Source of the DNA: Streptomyces sp. PR69
GTDB lineage: Bacteria; Actinomycetota; Actinomycetes; Streptomycetales; Streptomycetaceae
Assembly: GCF_026420845.1 (NCBI RefSeq)
Contig: NZ_JAOWCB010000010.1
Location: 124,001-188,000 of the forward strand
Reading direction: 5' to 3'
Length of the DNA: 64,000 nucleotides
Position numbers and translations under genes: made by a program. Of the stretch, positions 40,288 through 50,877 are shown one piece after another. The notes beneath the pieces are model-generated. The model saw nothing but the letters and a program-made list of their open reading frames with translations, did no database searches and was not told where the DNA came from. The first letter of the stretch is position 1. Every line of letters starts with the position of its first letter.

Positions 40288-41591
40288 GGTCGGACCACCT
40301 GGGTCATCTCGGCGTCGGGGGAGGCGGGTGCGGGAGCGGGGCGGCGGGCGGTGTCGCTGATGCGGATCAGAATCGCGATCAGCGCCCAGTTCGCGAGCAC
40401 CGAGGAGCCGCCGTAGGCGACGAACGGCATCGTCATGCCGGTCAGCGGGATGAGGCCCATCACACCGCCGGCCACCACGAACACCTGGATGGCGAAGGCG
40501 CCGGAGAGGCCGATGGCCAGCAGCTTGCCGAACGGGTCGCGGGCGGCCAGGGCGGTGCGCACGCCCCGCTCGACGATCAGCCCGTAGATCATCAGGATCG
40601 CCATCATTCCGGCGAGGCCCAGCTCTTCGCCGAAGGTGGAGAGGATGAAGTCGGAGTTGGCCGCGAAGCCGATCAGATCCGAGTTGCCCTGGCCGAGGCC
40701 GGTGCCCAGGGTGCCCCCGGAGCCGAAGGACATCAGGGCCTGTCCGATCTGCTGGCTCTGCCCCCAGGTCTCGTCCGCGAACGGGTTGAGCCAGAACTCC
40801 ACACGCTGCTGGACATGCGGCTCGAAGCTGGCGACGCCGACCGCGCCGGCCGCGGACATCAGCAGGCCGAACACAATCCAGCTGGTCCGCTCGGTGGCCA
40901 CATAGAGCATGATCACGAAGAGGCCGAAGAACAGCAGCGAGGTGCCCAGGTCGGTCTCGAAGACCAGGATCAGAATGGACATCGCCCACACCGCGAGGAT
41001 CGGCCCCAGATCGCGGCCGCGCGGCAGATAGAGCCCCATGAACCGGCGGCTGGCCAGCGCCAGCGCATCCCGTTTCACCATGAGATAGCCGGAGAAGAAG
41101 ACCGCGATGATGATCTTCGCGAACTCGCCGGGCTGGATGGAGAACGGGCCGAGGCTGATCCAGATCTTCGCGCCGTTCACGGCGGGGAAGAACATCGGCA
41201 GGACCAGCAGCACCAGCGCCACGGCCATGGAGATATAGGTGTAGCGCTGCAGAATCCGGTGGTCCTTGAGCAGCATCAGCACCGCGACGAACAGCGCGAT
41301 GCCGATCGCGGAGTACATCAGCTGCTTGGGGGCGTCGGGGCTGAAGCTCTTGAAGAGGATCTCCGAGCGCCGGATCAGCCGGGGCGACTGGTCGAGCCGC
41401 CAGATGACCACCAGGCCGAGGCCGTTGAGCAGCGCCGCCAGCGGCAGCAGCAGCGGATCGGCGTACCGGGCGAACCTGCGCACCGCCAGATGGGCCACGC
41501 CGGCGAGCAGCCCGAGCCCGAGGCCGTAGCCCAGCATGCCCGGCGGCAGCTCGCCGTCGAGGGCGAGGCCGACATTGGCGTACGCGAACAC
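40284..41591 (-). CDS. rodA: SEDS-family RodA/FtsW glycosyltransferase, 5' end lost
   Basis: 435 aa from the first ATG/GTG available (GTG 41591), which lies inside the first membrane segment. Family sequence continues upstream to about 41640 (RRNTELALLVFAVVIPVFAY) and then abruptly becomes sequence of the upstream kinase gene. There is no in-frame ATG or GTG for at least 290 bp further upstream. The rest is a normal ten-span SEDS protein with AVNGAKIWISLGPFSIQPGE and EELGLAGMMAILMIYGL. RodA polymerises glycan strands with PbpA. The usual cytoplasmic N-tail of about 25-30 residues, the start codon and the upstream pstP/FHA genes are missing, so expression and function are doubtful. Confidence 0.85.
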   Translation of the reverse strand: MFAYANVGLALDGELPPGMLGYGLGLGLLAGVAHLAVRRFARYADPLLLPLAALLNGLGLVVIWRLDQSPRLIRRSEILFKSFSPDAPKQLMYSAIGIALFVAVLMLLKDHRILQRYTYISMAVALVLLVLPMFFPAVNGAKIWISLGPFSIQPGEFAKIIIAVFFSGYLMVKRDALALASRRFMGLYLPRGRDLGPILAVWAMSILILVFETDLGTSLLFFGLFVIMLYVATERTSWIVFGLLMSAAGAVGVASFEPHVQQRVEFWLNPFADETWGQSQQIGQALMSFGSGGTLGTGLGQGNSDLIGFAANSDFILSTFGEELGLAGMMAILMIYGLIVERGVRTALAARDPFGKLLAIGLSGAFAIQVFVVAGGVMGLIPLTGMTMPFVAYGGSSVLANWALIAILIRISDTARRPAPAPASPDAEMTQVVRP

Positions 41592-44038
41592 CGGGATGAC
41601 GACGGCGAAGACCAGCAGCGCCAGTTCGGTGTTGCGGCGGCTTCCGCGCGTCCGTGCTCCGCGGGTGCTTCGGGTGCGGGCGCGCCCGCGTGGCCCTCCG
41701 GGGCGGGGCCGGGCGCTGCGCCGTACACGGCTGCCGGGCCCGCGGGGCTGTCGGCGAAGGCCGATGCCCGGGCGCGGGCGGCGCGGCCCTGCTCCGCCCG
41801 TGCCCGCGTGGGCAGGCCCCCGTCGCTTCCCGGCCTGACGGGGGTGGGCACGGTGCCGTGCATATCCGCCTGGCCCCCGCCCGCAGCCGCCGCGGACGCC
41901 TCGGGGCGCGGTGGCGCAGCAGCCGGGTCCGGCCCTGCTGGGCGGGGTCGCTGTGGTGCGCTTGCCGGAGGCACACCGGCGTGGCCCTCCCCGGTGGGCC
42001 CGGCGGCCCTCGTCCGCGCCGGGGCTTCGCCGGCGGCCGCCGCCCGGCCGGTGCGCCCCCGGCCGCCGTGGGCGGGCGGTGTGCCGCCCGCGCGGGCCCC
42101 GGCGGCGTCGGCCGCCGGGGACAGGACCGCGCGGGGCAGCAGGACGACCGCGGTCGTGCCGCCGTACGGGGAGCGGGTGAGGGTCACCGAGATGCCGTGG
42201 CGTTCCGCGAGGCGGCCCACCACGTACAGGCCGAGGCGCTCATCCTGGGCCGGGTCGAAGTCGCCCGGGCGGGAGAGCGTGCGGTGCGCCGCGGCGAGTT
42301 CCTCCTCGTCGAGGCCGAGACCCCGGTCGTCGATCTCCAGGACGAAGCCGCCCTGCGCCTGGCCCGTCCGCATCGTGACCTGGGTGTGCGGCGGGGAGAA
42401 CACCGTCGCGTTCTCGACGAGTTCGGCGATCAGATGCACCACGTCCGCGACCGCCTCCGCCGCGACGCCCACATCCGGCATCGGCGGCACCACCACGCGC
42501 GCGTAGTCCTCGATTTCGCCGACCGCCGCGCCCACGACGTCGACCACCGGCACCGGCCCGCGCCAGCGCCGTCCGGGCGTCGCGCCGGAGAGGATGATCA
42601 GCCCTTCGGCGTGCCGCCGCATCCGGGTGGTCAGATGGTCGATGCGGAAGAGGTCTTCCAGGGTGTCGGGGTCGTCCGTCCTGCGTTCCAGGGTGTCGAC
42701 GAGCTTGGCCTGGCGGTGCACCAGCGCCTGGTTGCGGCGGGCGATGTTCAGCAGCACGGCGAAGATCCCCCGCCGCAGGGTCGCCTGTTTGACGGCCGCC
42801 TCCACCGCGGCCCGCCGCGCGGCGTTGAGTGCGCGTCCCACCTCGTCGATCTCGTCGAGCCCCGGCCGTCCGCCGCGGGCCCGGCCGAAGTCCAGCGGCG
42901 GGGCCGCCTCCGCGGCGTCCACATCCTCACCCCCGCTGAGCCTGCGCATCACATCCGGCAGCTGACGGGTCGCCAGCAGATCCGCCGCGTCCCGCAGCTC
43001 CTCCAGCCGGCGGGAGATCCGCCGTCCCGAGCGGACGGAGAACCACACGGCCAGACCGACCGCCAGCAGCCCGAGCCCGCCGACGACCGCGGCCTTGACC
43101 ATCTCGCGGTAGGCGAAGGCGCGCCCCCGGTCCGCGCTGTTCAGCGCCGCCTCGGTGCACAGCAGCATGTACCGCTTGACGGCCCGGTCCGTCGTGGTGC
43201 GCCAGGAGTCCTCCGCCATGGCCTCGCCCGCGCCCGACGCGCCCGCCCTCAGCAGCGCGTCCTCGCCCGCCGTGAGCGCCCGGTACTCCGCGCTCCGCTC
43301 GAACTCCTCGAACAGCTCCCTGGAGTCCCGGGGCAGGTCGGGGACGTAGGTGCGGTGGAAGACCCGCCGGTCCTCGACGGTGGCGGTGAGGGCGTCGTAC
43401 TGGCGGTCGGTGAGGCTGCCCGCGGCGCGCGCCCCGGCGACCAGCGCGTCCTCCCGGGAGACGAACTCCCGCACCCGCACCAGTTCGATGACGACCTGAG
43501 CCTCCCGCGCCAGCTGCCCCGCCTGGAGCGCCGTGAGCGTCGACTGGACGTCGAAGGCGGGCTCGACGACGGCCGTGTACTCCTCGACGGCCCGGTCCCA
43601 GCTGATCGTGCGGGCCAGCACCTGCTGCCGCAGCGCTTCAAGGCCGTCCACGGCCTCGTCCATCGTGTCGAGGGACTGACGCTGGCGGTCCGACAGGTCG
43701 GCGCGCCGCTCCTCGTCCCGGATGGCCTCCCGCATGGCCGCCACGGCGCGGTCGGTGGCGCGCTGCTGCTCGGTCAGGGCGGCGACGGAGGCCGTGTCGT
43801 CCCGGCCCTTCCCCAGATACGCGGCCGAGACGCGGCGCTCGATCTGGATCTGCCCGACGGCCGTGTCGACGGGTGTGCCGAACGTCTCGTAGACGCCCTG
43901 CAGCCGGATCAGGGCCCGCAGATCCCCGGTCACGGACACCATGGCGAAGCTCCACAGCGCCAGCAGGGCGATGACCGGTATGACGGTGAGCGTCACGATC
44001 CGTCCGCGGATCGTAGGGCGGCTCAGACGCCGGCGCAT
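41375..44038 (-). CDS. Nitrate/nitrite-sensing-domain histidine kinase, 3' end fused out of frame to rodA
   Basis: 887 codons, but only the first 795-800 are kinase-like. TM1 at 14-35, an extracytoplasmic NIT sensor (GTPVDTAVGQIQIERRVSAA), TM2 near 310-333, HAMP, dimerisation region with VHRQAKLVDTLERR, and HATPase motifs ELVENATVFSPP and DRGLGL, then a Pro/Ala-rich tail. From about 41640 the frame reads rodA DNA out of frame (WRCWSSPSSSRCSRTPMSAS) to a stop at 41375. The true C-terminus is therefore missing. Type resembles conservon CvnA kinases, which usually partner roadblock and GTPase proteins; none is here. Possible role: sensing that feeds the sigma/HATPase genes beside it. Confidence 0.85.
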   Translation of the reverse strand: MRRRLSRPTIRGRIVTLTVIPVIALLALWSFAMVSVTGDLRALIRLQGVYETFGTPVDTAVGQIQIERRVSAAYLGKGRDDTASVAALTEQQRATDRAVAAMREAIRDEERRADLSDRQRQSLDTMDEAVDGLEALRQQVLARTISWDRAVEEYTAVVEPAFDVQSTLTALQAGQLAREAQVVIELVRVREFVSREDALVAGARAAGSLTDRQYDALTATVEDRRVFHRTYVPDLPRDSRELFEEFERSAEYRALTAGEDALLRAGASGAGEAMAEDSWRTTTDRAVKRYMLLCTEAALNSADRGRAFAYREMVKAAVVGGLGLLAVGLAVWFSVRSGRRISRRLEELRDAADLLATRQLPDVMRRLSGGEDVDAAEAAPPLDFGRARGGRPGLDEIDEVGRALNAARRAAVEAAVKQATLRRGIFAVLLNIARRNQALVHRQAKLVDTLERRTDDPDTLEDLFRIDHLTTRMRRHAEGLIILSGATPGRRWRGPVPVVDVVGAAVGEIEDYARVVVPPMPDVGVAAEAVADVVHLIAELVENATVFSPPHTQVTMRTGQAQGGFVLEIDDRGLGLDEEELAAAHRTLSRPGDFDPAQDERLGLYVVGRLAERHGISVTLTRSPYGGTTAVVLLPRAVLSPAADAAGARAGGTPPAHGGRGRTGRAAAAGEAPARTRAAGPTGEGHAGVPPASAPQRPRPAGPDPAAAPPRPEASAAAAGGGQADMHGTVPTPVRPGSDGGLPTRARAEQGRAARARASAFADSPAGPAAVYGAAPGPAPEGHAGAPAPEAPAEHGRAEAAATPNWRCWSSPSSSRCSRTPMSASPSTASCRRACWATASGSGCSPAWPIWRCAGSPGTPIRCCCRWRRCSTASAWWSSGGSTSRPG

Positions 44039-44282
44039 GGTCCCCCCGGGACAAGGGATGGCTGAATAAAGGCGGTTACCCTGCGGTAGGGGCAGTCAAG
44101 CTACGCGACAGGGTGCCGTAGTGCAACGTTCCTTCAGGTAACCGCCCCCTCCTTGCGAACCGCGGCCGCCCCGGCCTCCGGCCCGGCTCGTCATCCGGCC
44201 GCCGTGCCGCGTAGAGTGCGCGCGTCGATCGCGTAAAGTGCGCGCGACGATAGAAACGCGGCAACTGGGTAGGCGAGCCGTG

Positions 44283-44705
44283 ATGAACGCAGAAGCAGCT
44301 GAAGCACATGTGGTGATCGAGGCATCGCCGCACGAGGACAGCGTGGCCGCCCGCCAGGCCGCCGCGGCGTTTGTGCTGCGGAACTGCCCCTGGGCGGACG
44401 CCGACGCCGTCCTGCTGGTCGTATCGGAACTCGCCGCCAACGTCGCCCGCCACACCGCGGGCTGGTGGCGGCTGCACCTGTCGGCCGGAGCGGACGCGCT
44501 GACCGTGGAGATGGAGGACTCCAGTCCACTGCTCCCGGTGCCACGCGAGCCCGACCTCGCGGGTGGCGGCGGCTTCGGCTGGCATATGGTGCTGCGGCTC
44601 GCCGGGCAGGTGGAGGTCCGTCCGCTGCCGTACGGAAAGCGAGTTCAGGCCACCTGGATGCGGCCGGCGCCTGCGGGGGCGGCGGAGCCGGTGCCGGCCG
44701 CCTGA
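44283..44705 (+). CDS. HATPase-domain (anti-sigma-kinase-like) ATP-binding protein
   Basis: 140 aa from the ATG at 44283 (an adjacent GTG at 44280 is possible). A single GHKL ATPase domain: VSELAANVARHTAGWWRLHL (N-box) and GGGGFGWHMVLRLAGQVEVR (G-box). No kinase dimerisation domain. Streptomyces have many RsbW-like proteins of this size that phosphorylate anti-sigma antagonists or bind SigF-type factors. A SigF-like sigma gene lies 600 bp away in convergent orientation, so a partner relationship is plausible but unproven. It is divergent from the sensor kinase. Confidence 0.85.
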   Translation: MNAEAAEAHVVIEASPHEDSVAARQAAAAFVLRNCPWADADAVLLVVSELAANVARHTAGWWRLHLSAGADALTVEMEDSSPLLPVPREPDLAGGGGFGWHMVLRLAGQVEVRPLPYGKRVQATWMRPAPAGAAEPVPAA

Positions 44706-44811
44706 GCCAGCGGCGGCTCGGCGCCTCCGGCGGGGTTTTCCCCTCCCCTACGCCCTGCGGGGCTCCGCCCGCAGACCCCCCCTTCGGGGGGAAGGGGTAC
44801 GGGGCTGGGGA

Positions 44812-45037
44812 GTGTCGTCAAAGTGGCGTCGTCCGCCCGGAGGGCGGGCCGGGCGCGTCTGGTGCTGGGAGCGCCCCCGCGCCCGAAGGGCCGCGGGGGA
44901 GATCGCAAGGCGCAGGGTGGGGGCGCCTCCCGGGCCGCCAGGCCCAGGGGGAGAGAGCGCAACGGGCTGCGCTGACGACCGACAACGCCGGAGGGTGCGC
45001 GCCAGACGCCGCCCGGCAGACGGGACTTTGACGACAC
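44812..45037. repeat. MITE-like element with 13-bp terminal inverted repeats
   Basis: GTGTCGTCAAAGT at 44812-44824 and its exact complement at 45025-45037 bracket about 200 bp of GC-rich sequence with internal palindromes and no convincing gene. I see no clear target-site duplication. The structure fits a short non-autonomous mobile element or a dispersed streptomycete intergenic repeat. Confidence 0.5.
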
Positions 45038-45186
45038 GACCTAGCGCCCCCCGCCCCAGGCGGGCGGCAGCTTCGCGCCGCCGCCCCTGTACGGCCTGAA
45101 GGCCGTGTCACCAAGCTCCCCCCAAGGGGCTCAATCCGGCTGCGCCGATTCTCAGCCTCACCGGCGTCGGAAACGCACATTCAGCC

Positions 45187-45295
45187 CCGCCGGCGATTGA
45201 GGCGCAAGAGGCCGCACATTCAAGCCCCGTGGGGGTCCCCCCGGACGGAGTCTGGGGGAGATTGAGGCTCGGGGGTTCGGGGGCGGAGCCCCCGG
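45187..45295 (-). repeat. Streptomyces intergenic repeat with GGGGGCGGAGCCCCC hairpin
   Basis: The block contains GCCGGCGATTGAGGCGCAAG, CGGACGGAGTCTGGGGGAGA and the palindromic hairpin CGGGGGCGGAGCCCCCG at 45278-45294. Closely related blocks occur at 49590-49863, 53480-53597 and 63363-63445. This copy is directly after the sigma-factor stop, so it probably serves as its terminator. Confidence 0.8.
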
Positions 45296-45320
45296 AAAGG
45301 ACACCGCCGGCGTCGGCGGG

Positions 45321-46196
45321 TCACTCCGCCCTCAGCAGCCCCTCCCGCAACCGCGACGTAATCCGCGTCAGCAGCCGCGACACATGCATCTGGGAGACCC
45401 CCAGCTCCTCCCCGATCTCCGACTGCGTCATCTCCTCCCCGAACCGCATCCGCAGAATCCGCCGGTCCCTGTCGTCCAGCTCCTGGATCAGCGGCTTGAG
45501 CGCCTGGACGTTCTCCGCCGTCTCCAGGTCGGCGTCCGGCCCGCCCAGCCGGTCGGCCAGCGGTGCGGGCGAGTGGTCGGAGGCGTCCTCCATGGGCATG
45601 TCGATGGAGCCGGCCGTATAGCCGTTGCTCGCCACGACGCCCTCGATGACCTCTTCCTCCTCGATGCCGAGGTGCTCGGCGAGTTCGGCGGTGGTCGGGG
45701 TGCGGTCCAGGTTCTGGGAGAGTTCGTCCACGGCCTTCGCCAGATCGATCCGCAACTCCTGGAGTCTGCGCGGCACATGGACGGCCCAGCTGGTGTCGCG
45801 GAAGAAGCGCTTGATCTCGCCGACGATGTACGGGACCGCGAAGGTCGCGAACTCGACCTCCCGGCTGAGCTCGAAGCGGTCGATCGCCTTGATCAGCCCG
45901 ATGGTGCCGACCTGGACGATGTCCTCCATCTGCTCGGAGCGGTTGCGGAAACGGGCGGCGGCGTACTTGACCAGCGCCAGGTTCAGCTCGATGAGCGTGT
46001 TGCGCACATACTGGTGCTCGTGCGTTCCCTCGACCATGGTGTCGAGGCGCTCGAAGAAGAGCTTCGAGATCTCGCGAGCGTCCTGGGGAGCGACTTCGGC
46101 CGGGTTCTCCACCACCGGAAGATCCAGCTCCGCCATGTTCGGGCGGTGTGTTCCAGGCTGTGTGAGTTCGGTCGTGACCGGGCTCGCCGTGGACAC
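45321..46196 (-). CDS. RNA polymerase sigma factor, SigF/SigB family
   Basis: 291 aa from the GTG at 46196, which follows GGGAGGA. Longer in-frame extensions lie in the intergenic region. Region 2 (NLALVKYAAARFRNRSEQME, DIVQVGTIGLIKAIDRFELS, FATFAVPYIVGEIKRFFRDT), region 3 (LSQNLDRTPTTAELAEHLGI) and region 4 (LDDRDRRILRMRFGEEMTQS, EIGEELGVSQMHVSRLLTRI) are complete. This group directs stress and sporulation genes and is controlled by anti-sigma kinases. It lies downstream of guaB1 on the same strand, separated by a terminator-like hairpin. Confidence 0.95.
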   Translation of the reverse strand: MSTASPVTTELTQPGTHRPNMAELDLPVVENPAEVAPQDAREISKLFFERLDTMVEGTHEHQYVRNTLIELNLALVKYAAARFRNRSEQMEDIVQVGTIGLIKAIDRFELSREVEFATFAVPYIVGEIKRFFRDTSWAVHVPRRLQELRIDLAKAVDELSQNLDRTPTTAELAEHLGIEEEEVIEGVVASNGYTAGSIDMPMEDASDHSPAPLADRLGGPDADLETAENVQALKPLIQELDDRDRRILRMRFGEEMTQSEIGEELGVSQMHVSRLLTRITSRLREGLLRAE

Positions 46197-46316
46197 TTCG
46201 TCCTCCCCTGCTCTGTGGCCAATGCAGGGCGCGCCTACCCAGCCTTTCCACGCCCATGCCTGTTTATGCATGTTCCCTGCACGCCCATGCGGACAGGGCC
46301 GCGATGGCGACATGAC

Positions 46317-46349
46317 TCCGGCCCCTCGCGTCAGAAGCGAGGGGCCGGA
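46317..46349. terminator. Hairpin after guaB1
   Basis: A perfect 13-bp stem (46317-46329 with 46337-46349) lies 23 bases downstream of the guaB1 stop. It separates guaB1 from the sigma-factor gene. Confidence 0.8.
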
Positions 46350-46371
46350 ATGCCGAAGTGTCGCGGAGGCG

Positions 46372-47880
<1,509 letters not shown>

Positions 47881-48042
47881 TCATTGTCCCATGGCGACGA
47901 CGGTGCACAGCGCAGGAGAAAACTCCAGCTCAGCCTGGGGGCCATCGGCGAATCCTCCAAAGCGTTCCCCGCTGGCCGTACCGGGACCGGCCGTACGGAT
48001 TCAGCCGTCCGGCGCCGGTCCTCCGACGTCAGCCGTCCGGCG

Positions 48043-49062
48043 TCAGTCGTCCGGGTCGGCACGGTCCAGGGCAGGCCGCGGGGGCGGCGGCGCGGTCAGC
48101 AGCCGGTCGGCCGCCGCGGTGTCCGTGACCAGGCTGGTGACCAGACCGGAACGCAGCACCGCCCCGATGGCCTCCGCCTTGCGCTGGCCGCCGGCGATGG
48201 CCACCACCTCGGGGATGCGGCGCAGCCGGTCCGCCTCGACCGTGATGCAGCGCTCGCCGAGGTCCCGGCCGACACGCCGGCCGTCCTTGTCGAAGAGATG
48301 GGCGGACATCTCGGCGGCGACGCCGAGCGAGGCGTAGTGGGCCCGCTCCTCGTCGCTGAGCATGTCGTGCACCGTCGAGATGCCCGGCTCCCAGGAGCCG
48401 ATGGACACCGCGGCGACGGTGACCTTGTCGAAGTATTCAAAGGCCCGCGCGATGCCGGTCTGGTTGCGCAGCGCCGCCGCGGTCGCCGGGTCGGGCAGCA
48501 GCATCGGCGCATAGATCGGGTGGGCCTCGCCGCCCGAGACCTGTGCAGCGCGGCGCACCGCCTCGACCGAGCCGCGCTCGGCCGTCCCCGCGTCGTACAC
48601 GCCCGTCAGCTGGACGACCGTGCACGGCGGCAGCCGGTCCAGGGCCGCCGCCATGTGGATGGTGGACCGGCCCCAGGCCAGGCCCAGCACATCGCCCTCG
48701 GTGACCAGCTCGCCCAGCAGATCCGCGGCCACTTCGCCCAGGTTCTCGGGGTCGGGCGACTCGTCCGCGCCCTCCGCGGGGGTCTCCACGACGACCGCGT
48801 GCCGCAGGCCGTAGCGGGAGCGGAGCGCGTCGGACCGCTCCGCGTCGAGCTCCGCGGGCACACGGATCTCGATCCTCACGAGGTCGCGTTCGAGCGCCGT
48901 CTCCAGAACCCGCGCGACCTTGAAGCGGCTGACGCCGAACTCCTCCGCGATCTGGATCTTGGACTTGCCCTCGAGGTAGAAGCGGCGGGCCATGGCCGCC
49001 GCCTGCACCAGCTCCGCGGGTCCCATCCGCAGGGCCGGCCGTCCCGCCGACATGGCAGACAC
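48043..49062 (-). CDS. SorC/DeoR-type sugar-binding transcriptional regulator
   Basis: 339 aa from a GTG at 49062 placed 6 bases after GAGGAG. N-terminal helix-turn-helix: FYLEGKSKIQIAEEFGVSRF, KVARVLETALERDLVRIEI. The C-terminal sugar-phosphate-binding domain (LGLAWGRSTIHMAAALDRLP, GSWEPGISTVHDMLSDEERA, GGQRKAEAIGAVLRSGLV) resembles SorC-type effector domains. It probably responds to a phosphorylated sugar. The gene for ribulose-phosphate epimerase lies just upstream on the same strand, a sensible regulatory context. Effector unknown. Confidence 0.92.
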   Translation of the reverse strand: MSAMSAGRPALRMGPAELVQAAAMARRFYLEGKSKIQIAEEFGVSRFKVARVLETALERDLVRIEIRVPAELDAERSDALRSRYGLRHAVVVETPAEGADESPDPENLGEVAADLLGELVTEGDVLGLAWGRSTIHMAAALDRLPPCTVVQLTGVYDAGTAERGSVEAVRRAAQVSGGEAHPIYAPMLLPDPATAAALRNQTGIARAFEYFDKVTVAAVSIGSWEPGISTVHDMLSDEERAHYASLGVAAEMSAHLFDKDGRRVGRDLGERCITVEADRLRRIPEVVAIAGGQRKAEAIGAVLRSGLVTSLVTDTAAADRLLTAPPPPRPALDRADPDD

Positions 49063-49339
49063 GGCGATCTCCTCACTGCTGTACACACTCCGGACCCGCC
49101 ATCCTGTCAGATCCGGCGGTCCTTGATCAGCCCTGGTGGGCCAACAACGGTTGAACAAGCTCGGCGGCCGCCGGACCGCGCGGGCGCGCGAGCCGGTGGC
49201 CGGATGTCACACCGACCCTATGCCCCATCGACGGTACGCCCCGGAGGGCGGCGCCTTCAGCCGGCCGTAGGGAAACCCGGGCGCACCCGGGGTCGCGCCC
49301 CCGAACACCCATACGCCGGGCGGTCGCAACCCCGCGGGC
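49063..49339. other. Upstream region of the SorC regulator
   Basis: No gene is supported. It holds the presumed SorC promoter. Several short frames here have poor codon usage and no ribosome-binding sites. Repetitive sequence begins near 49340. Confidence 0.5.
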
Positions 49340-49865
49340 TCGGAAGGGCTGGTCTTTCCCCGTAACTGGGGGCTCTGCCCCAGACCCCCCTCCGGGGGGG
49401 GAGGGGCTGCGGGGCTGGCGCCCCGCGCCCCCTGGCGGGCGGCAGCTTCGCGCCGCCGCCCCCGGCACGGCCTGAAGGCCGTGTCCTCCAACTCCCCCAG
49501 CTACCTCCCCCACCTCCGTCCGGGAGTACCCCCACGGAGGTGCCCCCGGGGGTACTCCCGCGGAGGCGTCCCCAGGGGTACCCCCCACGGAAGTGCACCC
49601 AACAGGCTTGATTTGGCTCCAGCCCCGCCAGCGTTGGACGCGCGCATTCAGCCCCACCGGTGCTTGGGGGCGAGAGTCAGAAACCCAGCCTCGCCAGCGT
49701 CGGACGCGCACATTCAGCCTCGCCGGCGATCCGAGGGGCGAGGGCCAGAATCCAGCCCCGCCGGCGTTTGAGGCGCAAGGGGCCGCACAATCAAGCCTCG
49801 TGGGGCCCGCGGACGGAGTCTGGGGGAGACTGAGGCGCGGGGGTCCGGGGGCGGAGCCCCCGGGG
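49340..49865 (-). repeat. Composite intergenic repeat block
   Basis: A dense stretch of streptomycete intergenic repeats: CCCCAGACCCCCCTCC-type hairpin DNA near 49380, GGGGGTAC(T/C)CCC elements at 49520-49590, at least three copies of a GCCCCGCC(A/G)GCG unit between 49610 and 49770, CGGACGGAGTCTGGGGGAGA at 49811-49830, and the hairpin CCGGGGGCGGAGCCCCCGG at 49845-49863 abutting the rpe stop. The final hairpin likely terminates rpe. Nothing coding is convincing. Confidence 0.75.
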
Positions 49866-50552
49866 TCAGTGGGCGCAGGCCCAGGCCGCCGACGCCGTCG
49901 CGGCGGTCGCCTTCTCCCGCAGCCCCCGCACCGCCGCAGCCGGATCCCCCGCCCCGTACACCGCCGAGCCCGCCACGAAGACATCCGCGCCCGCCTCCGC
50001 GCAGCGCTCGATCGTCGCCTCGGAGACGCCGCCGTCGACCTGCAGCCACAGCTCCAGGCCGTGCTTGGAGATCAGCTCCCGGGTGCGGCGGATCTTCGGC
50101 AGCATGATGTCCAGAAACGCCTGGCCGCCGAAGCCCGGTTCCACGGTCATGACCAGCAGCATGTCCAGTTCGGGGAGCAGGTCCTCGTATGGCTCGATGG
50201 GCGTCGCGGGCTTGAGCGCCATGGACGCGCGTGCGCCCTTGGACCGGATCTCCCGGGCCAGACGTACCGGTGCAGCCGCCGCCTCGGCGTGGAAGGTGAC
50301 GGACCCGGCCCCTGCTTCTACGTACTGGGGGGCCCATCGATCGGGGTCCTCGATCATCAGATGGCAGTCCAGCGGGGTGTCCGTCGCCCGGCTGAGGGAT
50401 TCCACGATGGGCACGCCGAGCGTCAGATTCGGCACAAAGTGGTTGTCCATGACATCGACATGGAGCCAGTCGGCGCCCGCGACGGCCTCCGCCTCCTCCG
50501 CCAGGCGGGAGAAGTCGGCGGAGAGGATACTGGGGTTGATCTGAACGGCCAT
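49866..50552 (-). CDS. rpe: Ribulose-phosphate 3-epimerase
   Basis: 228 aa TIM barrel. [20 protein letters not shown], the first metal-ligand strand [52 protein letters not shown], and [20 protein letters not shown] are all canonical, with metal-binding His/Asp residues in place. It interconverts ribulose-5-phosphate and xylulose-5-phosphate in the pentose phosphate pathway. Xylulose-5-phosphate is also a transketolase donor. Start ATG 50552; length typical. Confidence 0.96.
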   Translation of the reverse strand: MAVQINPSILSADFSRLAEEAEAVAGADWLHVDVMDNHFVPNLTLGVPIVESLSRATDTPLDCHLMIEDPDRWAPQYVEAGAGSVTFHAEAAAAPVRLAREIRSKGARASMALKPATPIEPYEDLLPELDMLLVMTVEPGFGGQAFLDIMLPKIRRTRELISKHGLELWLQVDGGVSEATIERCAEAGADVFVAGSAVYGAGDPAAAVRGLREKATAATASAAWACAH

Positions 50553-50877
50553 GTGCCAAGCCTGCCATGTTCCCTGGAGCTGCTCGGCGCCGGGAGGGCG
50601 GCGAGGCCGTTGGGGGCCTCATGAGCGGTGCGGAGGAACCGGCGGACGCGGCGGCGGGCGCACCGCCGCCGCGGCGGATTCGCCGGGGCGTGGCCCCAGC
50701 CGTCTGCGGCAGCAGGACCAAGCAGGCCGCCGAGGCGGTCGCGCGCGATCCGGGGGGCGTGCCCGCGTCGATCGGCGTTCCTGGACATCGGCCACACGGT
50801 GTGGCGGCGGCACCGGCTGTCGCGGGGACCGGACCCCGAGGCGCCCGCGAACAGCTGAGCCGCCGGTGACGGGCCCT
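50553..50877. other. Gap between rpe and rsmB
   Basis: 325 bp. The short frames on both strands are Arg/Ala-rich shadows without ribosome-binding sites. I see no supported gene. The part adjoining 50552 must hold the rpe promoter unless rpe is transcribed with rsmB. Confidence 0.45.

Noticed and set aside
38824..41976. 1050-codon minus-strand frame including pbpA
   Set aside because: Only the part from the GTG at 40287 is PBP; the remainder is a shadow of rodA and the kinase gene.
41375..44038. Full-length 887-residue histidine kinase
   Set aside because: About the last 90 residues are rodA DNA read out of frame; the true kinase end is missing.
44645..45037. Minus-strand 130-codon frame over the inverted-repeat element
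   Set aside because: Low-complexity composition, antisense to the HATPase gene end, and it coincides with the repeat; not supported as a protein.
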